Shown here piece after piece: positions 53,092 through 63,924 of a stretch of 64,000 nt of DNA (position 1 is the stretch's first letter; every line of letters starts with the position of its first letter). Position numbers and translations under genes: made by a program. This DNA comes from Pictodentalium vernedei (lineage: Eukaryota > Mollusca > Scaphopoda > Dentaliida > Dentaliidae). The notes under the pieces were generated by a model, which was given only the letters and a program-made list of their open reading frames with translations, did no database searches and was not told where the DNA came from. Location of the stretch: NCBI GenBank assembly GCA_031216915.1, contig CM062297.1:535330971-535394970 (forward strand). Reading direction: 5' to 3'.

Positions 53092-53151
53092 TTTAATTAT
53101 GGCTCAGCCCAACTGGCCAAGTTTCTCCTAATTTTAGGCGATATAAAAAAT

Positions 53152-53373
53152 GTTAAAAAATTTATAGTAATTTATATATTTTTTATACTTACCAATGACC
53201 CAGACTTAGCTGGTGCTAAACTCCTTAATTCAGGGCCAAACACAAATTTTGCCCCCCCCCATCCCCAAAATTTGCATAAAAAATACATGTCCTATATGAT
53301 CCTCCATACATTTACTCCTCTGAGCATGCGCAGTGTCAAGGAGGTCCCGAAATTGGCACCAATTATCATTCTT
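53152..53373. repeat. DIRS E left ITR
   Basis: Inverted copy of the segment ending at 60268. The palindrome is degraded here (ctctgagcatgcgcagtg). Confidence 0.88.
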
Positions 53374-53447
53374 ACAACCAGTGCCTGGTAGGCGTTATGT
53401 ACTCAGTGGGGAGGTATGAGTTCCCAACTCCTGGGAGGCCCATCCCC

Positions 53448-53536
53448 GTCTGGGTCATTGGTAAGTATAAAAAATATATAAATTACTATAAATTTTTTAA
53501 CATTTTTATACTGTACCATTGACCCAGACTTAGCTG
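53448..53536. repeat. DIRS E internal complementary region
   Basis: Two-block ICR, junction 53501/53502. Confidence 0.88.
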
Positions 53537-54134
53537 AATAGTAAATAGGCTGGAGGGCCTAGGACATAAAGGAAAATCCAATAAGCTCAATTATCTATAA
53601 TAGAAAATCCTCTCCAGGAGAAAAGAAGAGATAGGCTTTACATGTATCTTTCTTATTTATAATAAAGAAGAAAGACACAATACCGATCAGTAATTGAGCA
53701 TAATAATAATCAATGATCTCTATTAACATCCAGTATAACCCTTTATACTAATATTTTTAAAGGTAAGCCAATAAATAAAGGAAGTCCAGATAAATGAGAC
53801 TCTTTATATTCATTAAAAGTGTCTGAGGATTGTATATTAATGCTCGTTTGACACATGCCATATACAAATGCTTCACACCGAGCTACACTTTAAAAATATT
53901 ACATGGATGAGTAAACATTAGCTTTACACTTTAAAACCATCCTGGTACCGACTCGGAATTACTGACTCTTGGGGAGGTATTCCCTTGCTTTTCACTATAA
54001 AGCAGGTGACCTAAGGGAACAACCCCCCCCCCCCCCCCCCCCCTTTCCCTGGGTCAAATACCCCAGAGCGAAGAGGGCAGCAGGACAGAGTCACTGCCGG
54101 AACAGAAAGCCTACATAACTATAGTTGCAACTGT
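53537..54134 (-). other. DIRS E 3' noncoding segment
   Basis: Hairpin at 53644-53678 (gtatctttct/agaaagacac) and a 21-C run at 54023-54043, 92 nt beyond the YR stop. Confidence 0.7.
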
Positions 54135-55133
54135 TTAGTGGACGATATTCTGAGCAACTGATAACGGACCTAAACAATGGAGGTCTCCAGAAATGGACTC
54201 AATATTTCTGAGATAAAAATTAGTGAACGTGGAAGGTTGAGACCAATATGCAGCCTTCATTAGATCAGTAATAGCAATACAATTAGCATAGGCCCAAGAA
54301 GTAGAAAGAGCTCTTACTTCATGAGCTGAGATCTTGAGTGCCGACTGCTGAGAAGAAGATAATTTTTCATAAGAAGTATGAATAGTTAATTGAATCCACC
54401 TAGAAATAGAATGAACCATAATATCCTTTCTATTAGGCATCAAAGACAGAAAGAAACGCTTACATCCCTTTCTGATGAACTCAGATCTACGTTTGTAAAT
54501 ACGTATTGCTCTAACAGGACACAGTAAAGGCCTACACCCATCAGAAGATGGAAGGACCTTAATAACAATAGGTTCAGGATACTTATTAGGAGCCTGATTC
54601 TTAGCCAAAAATACAACATTGGTGGTAAAGGTAATAGTATTATCAACACTACGGTAGTGAGAATCCTCCACAGATAGTGCATGAAGCTCACTAACTCTTC
54701 TAGCAGAAGAGAAAGCTAAGAGAAAAGCTGTCTTATATGTTAAGAATTTGAAGTCCACTGTGTCAAGAGGCTCAAAAGGCGCTTCTTTTAGCTTAAGAAG
54801 AACCCAGGCCAAATTCCACTTCGGAATTAATCTAAGGGTTCTAGGTCTATTTATCGAAAAATTTCTAACTAACTTAGATAAAGAGACATTAGTTCCAATC
54901 ATCAAGCTATCATGATGTGCATAGGTATCGGATAGCATAGACCTATAACCCTTAATGGTGATAGGCTGCAGATTAATCTCATCAAACAAGTATACTAGAA
55001 AGTTTGCAATGTCTGGAATGGAAGGATCATAAATATCTACGGAATGATCCCCACACCACTGACAAAAGACCCTCCACTTAGCAGCATAGTTTAGCGAAGA
55101 GGAGGTCCTCCTACAGTTAGAAATCGCGTCCAC
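54135..55133 (-). CDS. DIRS E tyrosine recombinase
   Basis: 332 codons open from Met 55133. The catalytic set is complete: Arg146 in ARRVSELHAL, His271 and Arg274 in HEVR, Tyr307 in NFYLR. Immediately upstream, TGA at 55137-55139 replaces the CGA (Arg) found in D, so the long Ser/Arg-rich N-terminal extension is cut off. Above it the same frame stays open to about 56310. If translation can begin at this Met, the catalytic domain is nearly full size, but the first strand of the domain (HGKHFTG) lies beyond the stop. Confidence 0.85.
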   Translation of the reverse strand: MDAISNCRRTSSSLNYAAKWRVFCQWCGDHSVDIYDPSIPDIANFLVYLFDEINLQPITIKGYRSMLSDTYAHHDSLMIGTNVSLSKLVRNFSINRPRTLRLIPKWNLAWVLLKLKEAPFEPLDTVDFKFLTYKTAFLLAFSSARRVSELHALSVEDSHYRSVDNTITFTTNVVFLAKNQAPNKYPEPIVIKVLPSSDGCRPLLCPVRAIRIYKRRSEFIRKGCKRFFLSLMPNRKDIMVHSISRWIQLTIHTSYEKLSSSQQSALKISAHEVRALSTSWAYANCIAITDLMKAAYWSQPSTFTNFYLRNIESISGDLHCLGPLSVAQNIVH

Positions 55134-57140
55134 TGCTCATCCTGTAAAATGTTTTCCGTGCAAGAAGGACCGCACAACGGAAATACGTGAAGGTTTAGAC
55201 CTTGCGGATTGTGATGGAGGATGCGCGATTTCCCTTGCGAAAGAAGATCTTCCCGTGGAGGAAGCTTCCTCGGCATGTCCCACAACAGACACCTGAGTAG
55301 ATTTATCCACGGTCTCTGTGGAGACGGCGATGCTACCAACAGAATCTTGCATTGCGATTGTTTTATCTTGAGCAATATCTGCTGAATCAACGGCGCTGGA
55401 GGATACGCATATCCTATCATTCCGTCCCAAGAGATCGAGAGAGCGTCTACTGCAAACGCTCGAGGATCCAGACAAGGTGACACATACGTCTGCAACTGAT
55501 TGTTGAGATGTGTCGCAAATAAATCTGTCATTGGCCGTTCCCATTGGTAGCAAATCTGATTGAATACTTGCTTGCTGAGAGTCCATTCTGATGGCAACAG
55601 GCGACCCCTCCGTGAAAGGGAGTCTGCTAAGACGTTCAGACGACCCGGAATATGACGGATGGAGAGAAGAATCTGATGTTCTAGTACAAACAGTAGAATT
55701 CTTTCTGTTAGATTGAGCAAAGGAATGGAATGAGTGCCACCTTGGTTCCGAATATACGCAACTACTGTCGTATTGTCGGACATAATCTGCATGTGTGCAT
55801 TCTGAATAACGTCTATCCAATGACGTAGAGCAAGCCAAATCGACATCATCTCTTTGATGTTGATGTGCTTGCTTAGAAACTGCGGATCCCAAAGACCCTG
55901 GCACTTCAAATCCGATGGGCTCAGTGTCGCGCCCCAGCCTGTTTGACTGGCATCCGTCATAATCGTAAAACTCGGATCTGGCAATTGCAGTGGAACTCCC
56001 TGAGTTAACCACTGTATGTCTGCCCAAGTCTGAATCTCTTGTTTCACTTGGCTTGACAAGAGGATGTCCGTCTCGAGCGAATGAATCTTCACTCTCCAAT
56101 TCTGAGTCAGATAGACCTGGAGAGGACGAGTGCGTAGCCGCCCCATTGGAATGAGATCCACGGCAGCTCCGCACAGACCTATTAGTCTCATGAATTCCCT
56201 CGCTGAAACTTTGTCTGAGTGAAGACAATAGCGAGCGTAACAACTGACTAATTTCGCTCTGGTTAACGGCACACGAACGAGATTGTTGTGCATCTCGAAG
56301 CTCGACCCCCAGGTGGGTGAATGACTTGGACGGCACCAGATCCGACTTCTCTTCTTTTACTATGAAACCGAGATGTCGGAGCAATAGAAGCATATTCTGC
56401 ATATCGTTCTGAAGTGTTAACTCGTTGCCATACCTCTGAAGAATATCGTCCAGGTAAGCCGACGTTACCGCAGACGAATGAGCTCGGAAATGAGTCATTA
56501 CCGAGTCCATTACTCGAGTGAAAGCCCAGGGCTCTAGATTCAGACCAAAGCACATCGCTCGGAACTGATAAACAACACCTAGGACAGCGAAGCGAAGATA
56601 CTTTCTGAACGGCGGATGTACCATGACGTGAAAGTACGCATCCTTGAGGTCTATGCTCGCAGCATAGTCGTTCACTCGAATGCTCGCTCTGACCAATCGA
56701 ATGGTCTCCATATAAAACTTTGGAGCCAAGATCAGCTTGTTTATCCAGCTTAAGTCGATCACTGGACGGAACGAGCCGTCTGGCTTCGGAACCAGAAAGA
56801 GATGGCTGTAGAAACCTGGAGATTCCTGGTTTTCTGCGACCTCTATCGCGTTCTTCGTTAAAAGAGACTGGACTTCTGATAGAAGTGCCGTTCTTTTCTG
56901 ACAATTTGACGGAAGCTGAGTCCATCTTGGACTTCGAGTTAACGGAGGTTTGCCTCTGAAGGACAGTTTTAGTCCTTCCGAAATAACCCCTCGAATGCAA
57001 GGGTCCTCCGTAATTGATTCCCAATTGCTTGAGAAACTCAACAGTCTTCCGCCCACCGGAACGCGACAGAGGTCTAAACCCTCACCTCCTGGATCCGCGA
57101 GGCTTGCGGAAGGAGAAACTACGTCCTCCGCGACCTGCAC
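55091..57140 (-). pseudogene. DIRS E reverse transcriptase/RNase H/Dam-like ORF, one frameshift
   Basis: Open from 57140 to about 56310 (VGGRLLSFSSNW, QESPGFYSHLFLVPKPDG, SIDLKDAYF, YLDD). It is then shifted by one extra base in a C run (accccc where D has ttccc) near 56308, and continues in the other track frame from 56293 to 55091: RNase H MTDASQTGW, IKEMMSIW, MSDNTTVV, LADSLSR, then the Dam-like PMTDLFAT...AYPP. All catalytic residues survive. The N-terminal VGGRL...F..W...IT.DP motif is typical of DIRS RT starts. One homopolymer error, real or from sequencing, is all that breaks it. Confidence 0.88.
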
Positions 57141-57176
57141 CTCGCCCCGTCGGCCTGGGGCGTCTCACCAGTTATT

Positions 57177-59282
57177 TCAGCCAGCGTAATGGCCCCTACT
57201 CGAGTCACTACTCTGCCGGTCTCTAGAGTAAGACCTAGAGGACGCATAGGAACCTCTATAGGAACAATGGCCCCTACTCGAGTCACTACTCTGCCAGTCT
57301 CTAGAGTAAGACCTAGAGGATGCATAGGAACCTCTATAGGAACTTCCCCTGGATGAACTCGTCCCTGAAGTGCCTGGCCTACTCCTGTCTGCTGGTTCTG
57401 ATTTCTTGGAAGCAGACTTAAACAGCAGAGAGTCCGAAGCTTTCTTTGTTAATTTATCATATATATCAGAAAGCTTGCCACTGAAGAGAAACTCTCCAGA
57501 GACCAGAACGACTCTAAGAGAGTTTTTCACCTTACTGTCCACGCATGTGGAAGTAGCTAGGGCCACGTCACGTCTAGCTAACTCCAGATTTGCCATTGAA
57601 AGGGCGGAGTTATACGTGGAAAAAGCTATGGCCCTGGACAGAACTCTTAATGATGTCTGTACGTCTTGAAATTCTGGTCCTTCAAAGCGTAATGACAACG
57701 CTCTAGTAAGGTGATCTGCGTAGGAAAGAGCGTCTAAACTAGCTCTGTTAGACGATATTGTCATTTCCATAGTTGACGACGGAAGTGACATAGACAACGA
57801 CATGGATATATTAAGGTCTTCAGCCTGGTCGTCTAAATGCAGAGGAACTCTCTGGATGCCCTGACCTGCCGTATCAAACTTGTTCCTTTGATTGATAAAT
57901 GGCAGCTGTAGAGCAGATGCCATAGGAAGGCTGACCTGCCTGTCTTGTTGGCAAGTTTATCAATAGCGTCATTCAATAATTCAAAAATCCGAGAGACATT
58001 CTTGGATTGTGACGGAAATTCAGGGGCAATGTCCCTAAACCGATTAAAAAAATCGGTGTCCAGTGGCGCTATCACCCTCCTATCCGGCTGCGCAGCATTC
58101 TGGTCTGGTGGAACAACTTCTGGTAGGTAATGCCGGATGAATTCTATGGCTATTTTATGTTGTTCCGAAAGGGAAATATCTAATTCATCGGAATCCCTTT
58201 CGCCATCCTGCCGTACCTCATGGAAATCTGGGTCGTCTGCACCCGATCCAGCGGCAGAACCTACCGACCAAGCTTCGTCTGATACTTCATGTTCCGACAG
58301 ACGCTCTGCCGGTTGCTGGGATGCTGCGATTATCTTTGCTCTCTGTGATAGCACATCCGTTATGGAGAACTGGGGAGCCGCGGTCTTACTGGATTTAGCT
58401 GCCAGAAGTTCCCTGGACGTTGCATCCTGCATACATCTTTTATGCAAACGTCCGGATGTAAAAGGCCTCATATCCCTGGCTACCGGATGGTGTGACCTGG
58501 TCGCCGTGGAATCCCTGGTTGGCGAAGCTGGCTGTAAATCACTGGTCACGTAGCCAAGGTGCGGTCGAGTGTGCTGCTGTGAGGATGAGGAAGCCTTCTT
58601 ATAGGTAGCCTCGCCGGACTGCTTATATACCGGAACGTCCTGAGCGGTGGATGTAATGCTACGGACTACAACATCTGGTCCCAGATGCTGCTGTATGAGA
58701 GAGGGACCTCTCTCGCTTGCAGCTCGTGCCGAGCTGGACAAGCTAAACACCGGACTATCAGGCTTCCTCCAATCCATCCTCCTTACCTCCGTCGTCACTG
58801 GGTGTGCACGTGGATGTTTTATAGTGCTCGCAACACCCGAGTCTCTCTGCTGTACTGCAACGGATGAACCTGGGTGCTGCCTCTTTCGGTGAATGGACGC
58901 AACTCCGGTCGAGCTCGTGGACGTCAACCCCTTCAGGTTCCTTTTCGGGTAATTGACAGATCTCCATGAGCACTTCTGCCGCTAGCTCTTCGCTTGTATG
59001 TGACGACGGAGGCACACTTCTGGATGACATCACGGAAGTATCACACTGTTCTTGTTCCTCTGAAAAAGAGAGTGAAAGACTAGAGTGACTCTGCAGAGAG
59101 AGAACCGGCATGGACCTTTCTCCAGTAACAACATACCGTGACACACGTTTCCAACGTGTGTCATCCCATTTGAAACACACAGAACAAAGATCAGTGCGAG
59201 TACAGAGAGTACAATTAATACAGAGATCATGAGAATCATAGGAAGATTTCCTTTTATTACAATCTGAACAATAATCATTCAT
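57177..59282 (-). pseudogene. DIRS E gag, frameshifted, with an in-frame 78-bp tail duplication
   Basis: Start ATG 59280-59282 (MNDYCSDCNKRKSSYDS), keeping the N-terminal Cys/His cluster. Frameshifts occur near 58945 and near 57925. The final Arg/Gly-rich segment is lost to stops at 57177 and just beyond, plus a 1-nt deletion. In the basic tail a 26-codon block (SYRGSYASSRSYSRD... SSDSSRGH) occurs twice in frame, at 57188-57265 and 57266-57343. The core domain remains recognisable (LSEQHKIAIEFIRHYLPEV). No intact Gag could be made. Confidence 0.83.
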
Positions 59283-60065
59283 TGTGAAAGGTAAACAATC
59301 ATAGTACTCACACTAATCCTTGCAAATAAAGATACATAATACAACAATCCATTGTAGCCATTAAGAAATAATGATTCGAAAAGAAAAATTTTTTTTTTTT
59401 TCAAAAAAAAAAAAAAAAATTTTCAGAAGAGCCCAAGTTCCCAATGGGAACCCTGAGCCCAATGGATCCCAAAAAAGCCTAAGTGTGGACAAAAATTTAA
59501 ATTCATTTTGAAAAAATTAATGAGACACTTACGGACAATATTAAATGTATCTTGCTATGAATAAGAGATGCAGAAGAATTTAAAACATATCTGATGCAAA
59601 ACAGAGGCTTCCAGAGAAGAAACTGTAGAACATCAGATGGTAGATGCAGACAAAAACGCCTAAACACCCCTAGGGTGAGGACGTAAACATGGGGAAAAAA
59701 CAGAAATAATTCTGTTACCAAGCCAAAACTCTCAAGAAATTTTAGTAATGAACATTACAAAAAAAATAAGCCAAAACATGGGAGAATAGCTAGGGGGGAA
59801 TAAGGAAGGTAGAGAGGAAACACTGATCAAACAATGGTACTTCATAGCAAGAATGACAACATCAGGGCAATGCCTTGAAAAAAGGCAACTTGAAATAATT
59901 ACATAAAATAATTATAAGTTACAGCCCTGAACATTTTCTTTCACTATTTTTTCCTCTCCTCCTTATATTTCCTCTTTATTTCCACCATTTCTCTCATCAA
60001 AATGTGTCTGGCATCATGAAAACTGAGATTTGGAAGCACAAATAACACTTTTGAGGGCCAAACAA
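59283..60065 (-). other. DIRS E 5' leader
   Basis: Conserved hairpins: gttccc aat gggaac near 59437, cacccctagggtg (59665-59677), cagaaataattctg (59701-59714). An A/T homopolymer stretch lies at 59386-59421. No ORF. Confidence 0.62.
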
Positions 60066-60268
60066 AGAATGATAATTGGCGCCAATTTCGGGGCCTCCTT
60101 GAAACTGCGCATGCGCAGAGGAGTAAATGTATGGAGGATCATATAGGACATGTATTTTTCGGTTTTTGATGCAAATTTTGGGGATTGGGGGGGCAAAATT
60201 TGTGTTTTGCCCTGAATTAAGGAGTTTAGCACCAGCTAAGTCTGGGGTCATTGGTACAGTATAAAAAT
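60066..60268. repeat. DIRS E right ITR
   Basis: Contains aattggcgccaatt and aactgcgcatgcgcagag (60103-60120); ends cagtataaaaat. Confidence 0.88.
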
Positions 60269-61788
60269 ATACTTTGTTTCTCAGACTCTGAAGGTCCAAA
60301 ACAGATATAAACAAGCAGGCAATTGTTATTATTAATTTTTTTTCCATTTCCAGATATTTTTCCCCCCAAAATTAGAAGAAAAGAAAACCAAATGACAAAC
60401 TTCTTCATCGACCTTTTTATTTTACATAGAAACAAAAAATCCACACAAAAGTTATCACTTTCCTACCATCATCACTCACACCGGATTTCACAGTAATATC
60501 TGCTCTGGGCAGAGTTCATGTTTGTGATTCGAAAAAATGGGTATTGAAAGGTCTTTAGCACTTCCCATATGTAGGAGTTTGTTCACACACTATATTGTTT
60601 ACCATCATGATCTTCATAATTGGGGCAGTTTTTCTAAAAGCAAAAAATGTACATACGTTTGTTGTGAATGATTGTGAATGAGTGAAGGATAAATTGGAAA
60701 CGATTTTTACCAGCTGTTAATTAAGGTATTAACCCCAAAATAATACAAAATGTTCTTTATTTTTCAGTGCCCTCAATGATCATTGAAGAATAATACTTTG
60801 AATGAAGAATTATTGTTTCATGTTAGAAATTTAAAAGTGCACAAGGTAATAATTTTTGTTATTTCCGAAGTAAAAAAAAAAAACCCTTTGATTTGCACAT
60901 TTTTCGAGCATGCAGTGATGTTGGTGAAACAAAGTATTTTTTTTATTTTGCTGTAACGATATTGCATTTCAGTGTTATTTTGGCATAATTTACCTCTTTA
61001 CCTAACATGACTAGCAGACAGCACATACAAAAAAACTGTCTTTAACAAATAAAAATTTAAGTTTTTATCCACAAAACATAGCTTATGACTCCTCATTGAA
61101 ACAAGCTCATTGAGCTTGTTCCAATGAGGGGTCATAAGCTATAGTTTGGGGGTACCTGAAAAATTCTGCAGCTGATGAAGTCTGATACTGAGAACACTGA
61201 AAAAGCAAAGCTTCCCCATAGGCCATGTCTCCCCACAAAAAAAATTAATTAATATTGATGTGCTCTCATATGATTTCCTGGGTACTTAAGGGAGGATTCT
61301 GGAAGATAATATTTTCAGCAAATATTTGCCAAAACAGAATTGCAGAAAAGCTTCATATTCTAACCTATTTTGGCTTCATGTTGCTCAATTACTTGAGCAC
61401 ACCAGACCACAATCCCCCACCCGTCCCCAGTTCTTAGGCCCATGATGGTTAAAATTATTTATTTATTGGTGTTTAAGGTCACATATTTCTGCACAATAGC
61501 TAATTGTGACCATAATGTAGATATAAAGTCAAGTCAAGCCAATCATTTACCCATGTTGCCCATTTTAGAGGAATTCCACCCCACGTGACTGGGTCCTATA
61601 TTACCAGAAAAACATAGTTTGTTCACCACGGTAAACAAGCACTGCTTCACTTCCTGGGGTTTCTAATGGGGATGAAGGTTAAAACTAAGACTCACTAAAT
61701 GCTCGGTGAAACAACTGATTATTACTTTATCCATACATTGAGAGATTGTAATGAATGAGGTACTCTCCTTTCAGAATAATATGATAAT
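60269..61788. other. Intergenic DNA with repeat relics
   Basis: No supported gene. A foldback relic lies at about 60990-61150, with the strong central hairpin ctcattgaaacaagctc/gagcttgttccaatgag. A fragment of the dispersed repeat in the 7779-8336 element starts at 61456 (tttattggtgtttaaggtcac). The remainder is A/T-rich and unremarkable. Confidence 0.45.
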
Positions 61789-62016
61789 GATGAATTTAAA
61801 GTAATTTGTATATTTTTTATACTTGCTAATGGCCCAGACTAGCTGGTGCAAACTCGATATAATTCATGGCCAAAGACAAATTTTGAACCCCCCAATCCCA
61901 AACATTTGCATACAAAACTGAAAAATTTAACTCCTATCTGGTCCTCCATACTTTTATTAACTGCGCATGTGCACTAACCAGAAAGGTACCGATATTGGCG
62001 CCAAGCATCATTCTTT
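61789..62016. repeat. DIRS F left ITR
   Basis: Same layout as the other copies. The palindrome is degraded to aactgcgcatgtgcact (about 61959-61975). The inner boundary is by homology only, since the right ITR is not in the window. Confidence 0.75.
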
Positions 62017-62085
62017 GTATAGTGCCTGTTAAATGCTTTAATCAGCGGAGAGGTTTGAGTGCCCACTCATGGGAGGGCCATCCCC

Positions 62086-62173
62086 GTCTGGGCCATTGGT
62101 AAGTATAAAATATATACAAATTACTTTAAATTTATCATAGTTTTATACTACAACCAATGGCCCAGACTAGCTG
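62086..62173. repeat. DIRS F internal complementary region
   Basis: Complement of the left end to tttatc (62136), then complement of the unseen right end (atagttttatac...). It predicts that the right terminus of F reads gtataaaactat. Confidence 0.82.
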
Positions 62174-62779
62174 AATCATAAAAAGGCTAGAGGGCTTAGG
62201 ACTTAAAGGAAAAACCAGTCTCTCAATTACTTCGATAAAGAATAACTCCTGCAGGAGAATAGGAGAAAACAGAGGAAATACATATGTCCTTCTCTTATAA
62301 GAAAAGAGAATGACATAACACCAACAATGCAATTGAGAATTACATAATTTCTCCATTTAATGCCAGCATAACCCGTTGTACTAATTCGGTGAAGGAAACC
62401 AATTATAAAGCTAGTCCAGATAATGAGATGCTTTATACTCATTTAAAAGTGTCCGAGGATTGTATAGAGATGCTCATTTGACACATAACATATACAAATG
62501 CTTCACAGTGAGCTACACTTTAAAAACAGTACATAAATGAGACATAGTTATTGCTTCACACTGAGGTACACATTAAAACCACCCAGCACCAACGCTGGAC
62601 TACTGTCTCTGGAGGAGGCATTCCCTTGCTTTTCACTATAACGCCAGATAACATATGGGAAAAACCGTCCCCCCCCTCCCCCCCCCCCCTGTTCTGAAGG
62701 AAAATTCCTCAAAATGAAGAGGGCAGCGGATCGACGTCAGTACTCGAGCAGACTGCCTAAACATTTTCTAGATGTAATA
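62174..62779 (-). other. DIRS F 3' noncoding segment
   Basis: Hairpin atgtccttctctt/aagagaatgacat at 62284-62316. C runs at 62669-62689 interrupted by one T. No ORF. Confidence 0.65.
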
Positions 62780-63924
62780 TTAATGGACAACATTCTGAGC
62801 AACAGAAAGAGGACCCAAAGATCTAAGGTCACCGGAGATGGACTCTAAATTTCTAAGGTAAAACTTGGTAAATGAAGAGGGCTGTGTCCAGTATGCAACC
62901 TTCATAAGATCAGTAATGGCTATACTGTTAGAATAAGCCCAAGAAGTGGACAGTGCTCCAACCAGATGCGCTGAAATCTTGTTGACAGAATGTTGATCCG
63001 AAGATAGACTTTCACAGGCAATACGTATTGCCAACTGAATCCACCTAGCAATAGAATGATTCTGTTAGGAATCAACGAAAGAAAGAATCTTTTTCTTCCC
63101 TTTCTAATAAAACCTGATCAATGTTTATAAACGTGCATTGCTCTAACTGGACACAGCAAAGGTCTACGGCTGTCCGAGGATGGTAAAGCCTTAATGATAA
63201 TAGGCTCCGGCCGCTTATCCGGAATCTGATTCTTAGCAAAAAATCCCATTTCTGTAGTAAGGGTAACAGTATTACCCACACTACAGTAATGGGAATCATC
63301 ATCAGATAATGCATGAAGTTCACTGACTCTTCTGGCAGACACAAAGGCTAAGAGAAAGGCCATTTTATAGGTCAAGAATTTGAACACTACATTGTTTAAT
63401 GGCCCAAAAGAAGCTTCTTGAAGCTTCAACAGAACCCAAGCCAAATTCCATTTAGGAATTAATCTGAGGGTTCTAGGTCTATTAATAGAGAAATTTCTAA
63501 CTAGCTTGGATAAAGAAGAATCTGATCCAATAGCCAAGTTATCATGATGAGCGTAAGTGTCTGATAACATAGACCTATAGCCCTTAATAGTGACAGGCTG
63601 CAGTTCGAGTATGTCAAACAGGTAGACCAGGAAATTGGCAATCTGTGGAATGGACAGATCATAGATGTCTATAGACTGGTCCGTACACCAATGGAAGAAA
63701 ACCCTCCACTTCGTTGCATAATTCAATGAAGAGGAGGTCCTCCTACAGTTAGAAATTGCATCCACTGTTCGTCCTGTAAAATGTTTTCCGTGCAGGAAGG
63801 ACCGCACAACGGAAATATGTGAAGGTTGAGACCTTCCGGGTTGTGATGCAGTGCGCTGGACTTCCCCTGATATAGATGGTCCTTTCGAGGAGGAACCTTC
63901 CGGGGAATGTTCCATAACAGACAC
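62780..63924 (-). pseudogene. DIRS F tyrosine recombinase, catalytic Arg replaced
   Basis: The first part (63924-63118) reads the HGKHFTGRTVDAIS start and the ARRVSELHAL arginine, ending at an in-frame TGA where D has AGA. Some 13 nt are missing near 63060, after which the last 84 codons (63034-62780) carry HLVGALSTSWAY and Tyr in KFYLRN. The second Arg of the His-x-x-Arg motif is Gly, which would abolish or greatly impair strand exchange. The protein diverges clearly from A, D and E, supporting a separate subfamily. Confidence 0.87.

Larger units (their letters stand above)
53152..60268 (-). mobile_element. DIRS retrotransposon E, lightly damaged
   Basis: About 7.1 kb from GTTAAAAAATTTATAG (53152) to cagtataaaaat (60268). 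ITRs differ at about nine positions, so it is older than D. RT has one +1 frameshift, YR has one stop, and gag has two frameshifts and early stops. It keeps the ancestral RT N-terminal motif VGGRLLSF...W that D has lost. Confidence 0.92.
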
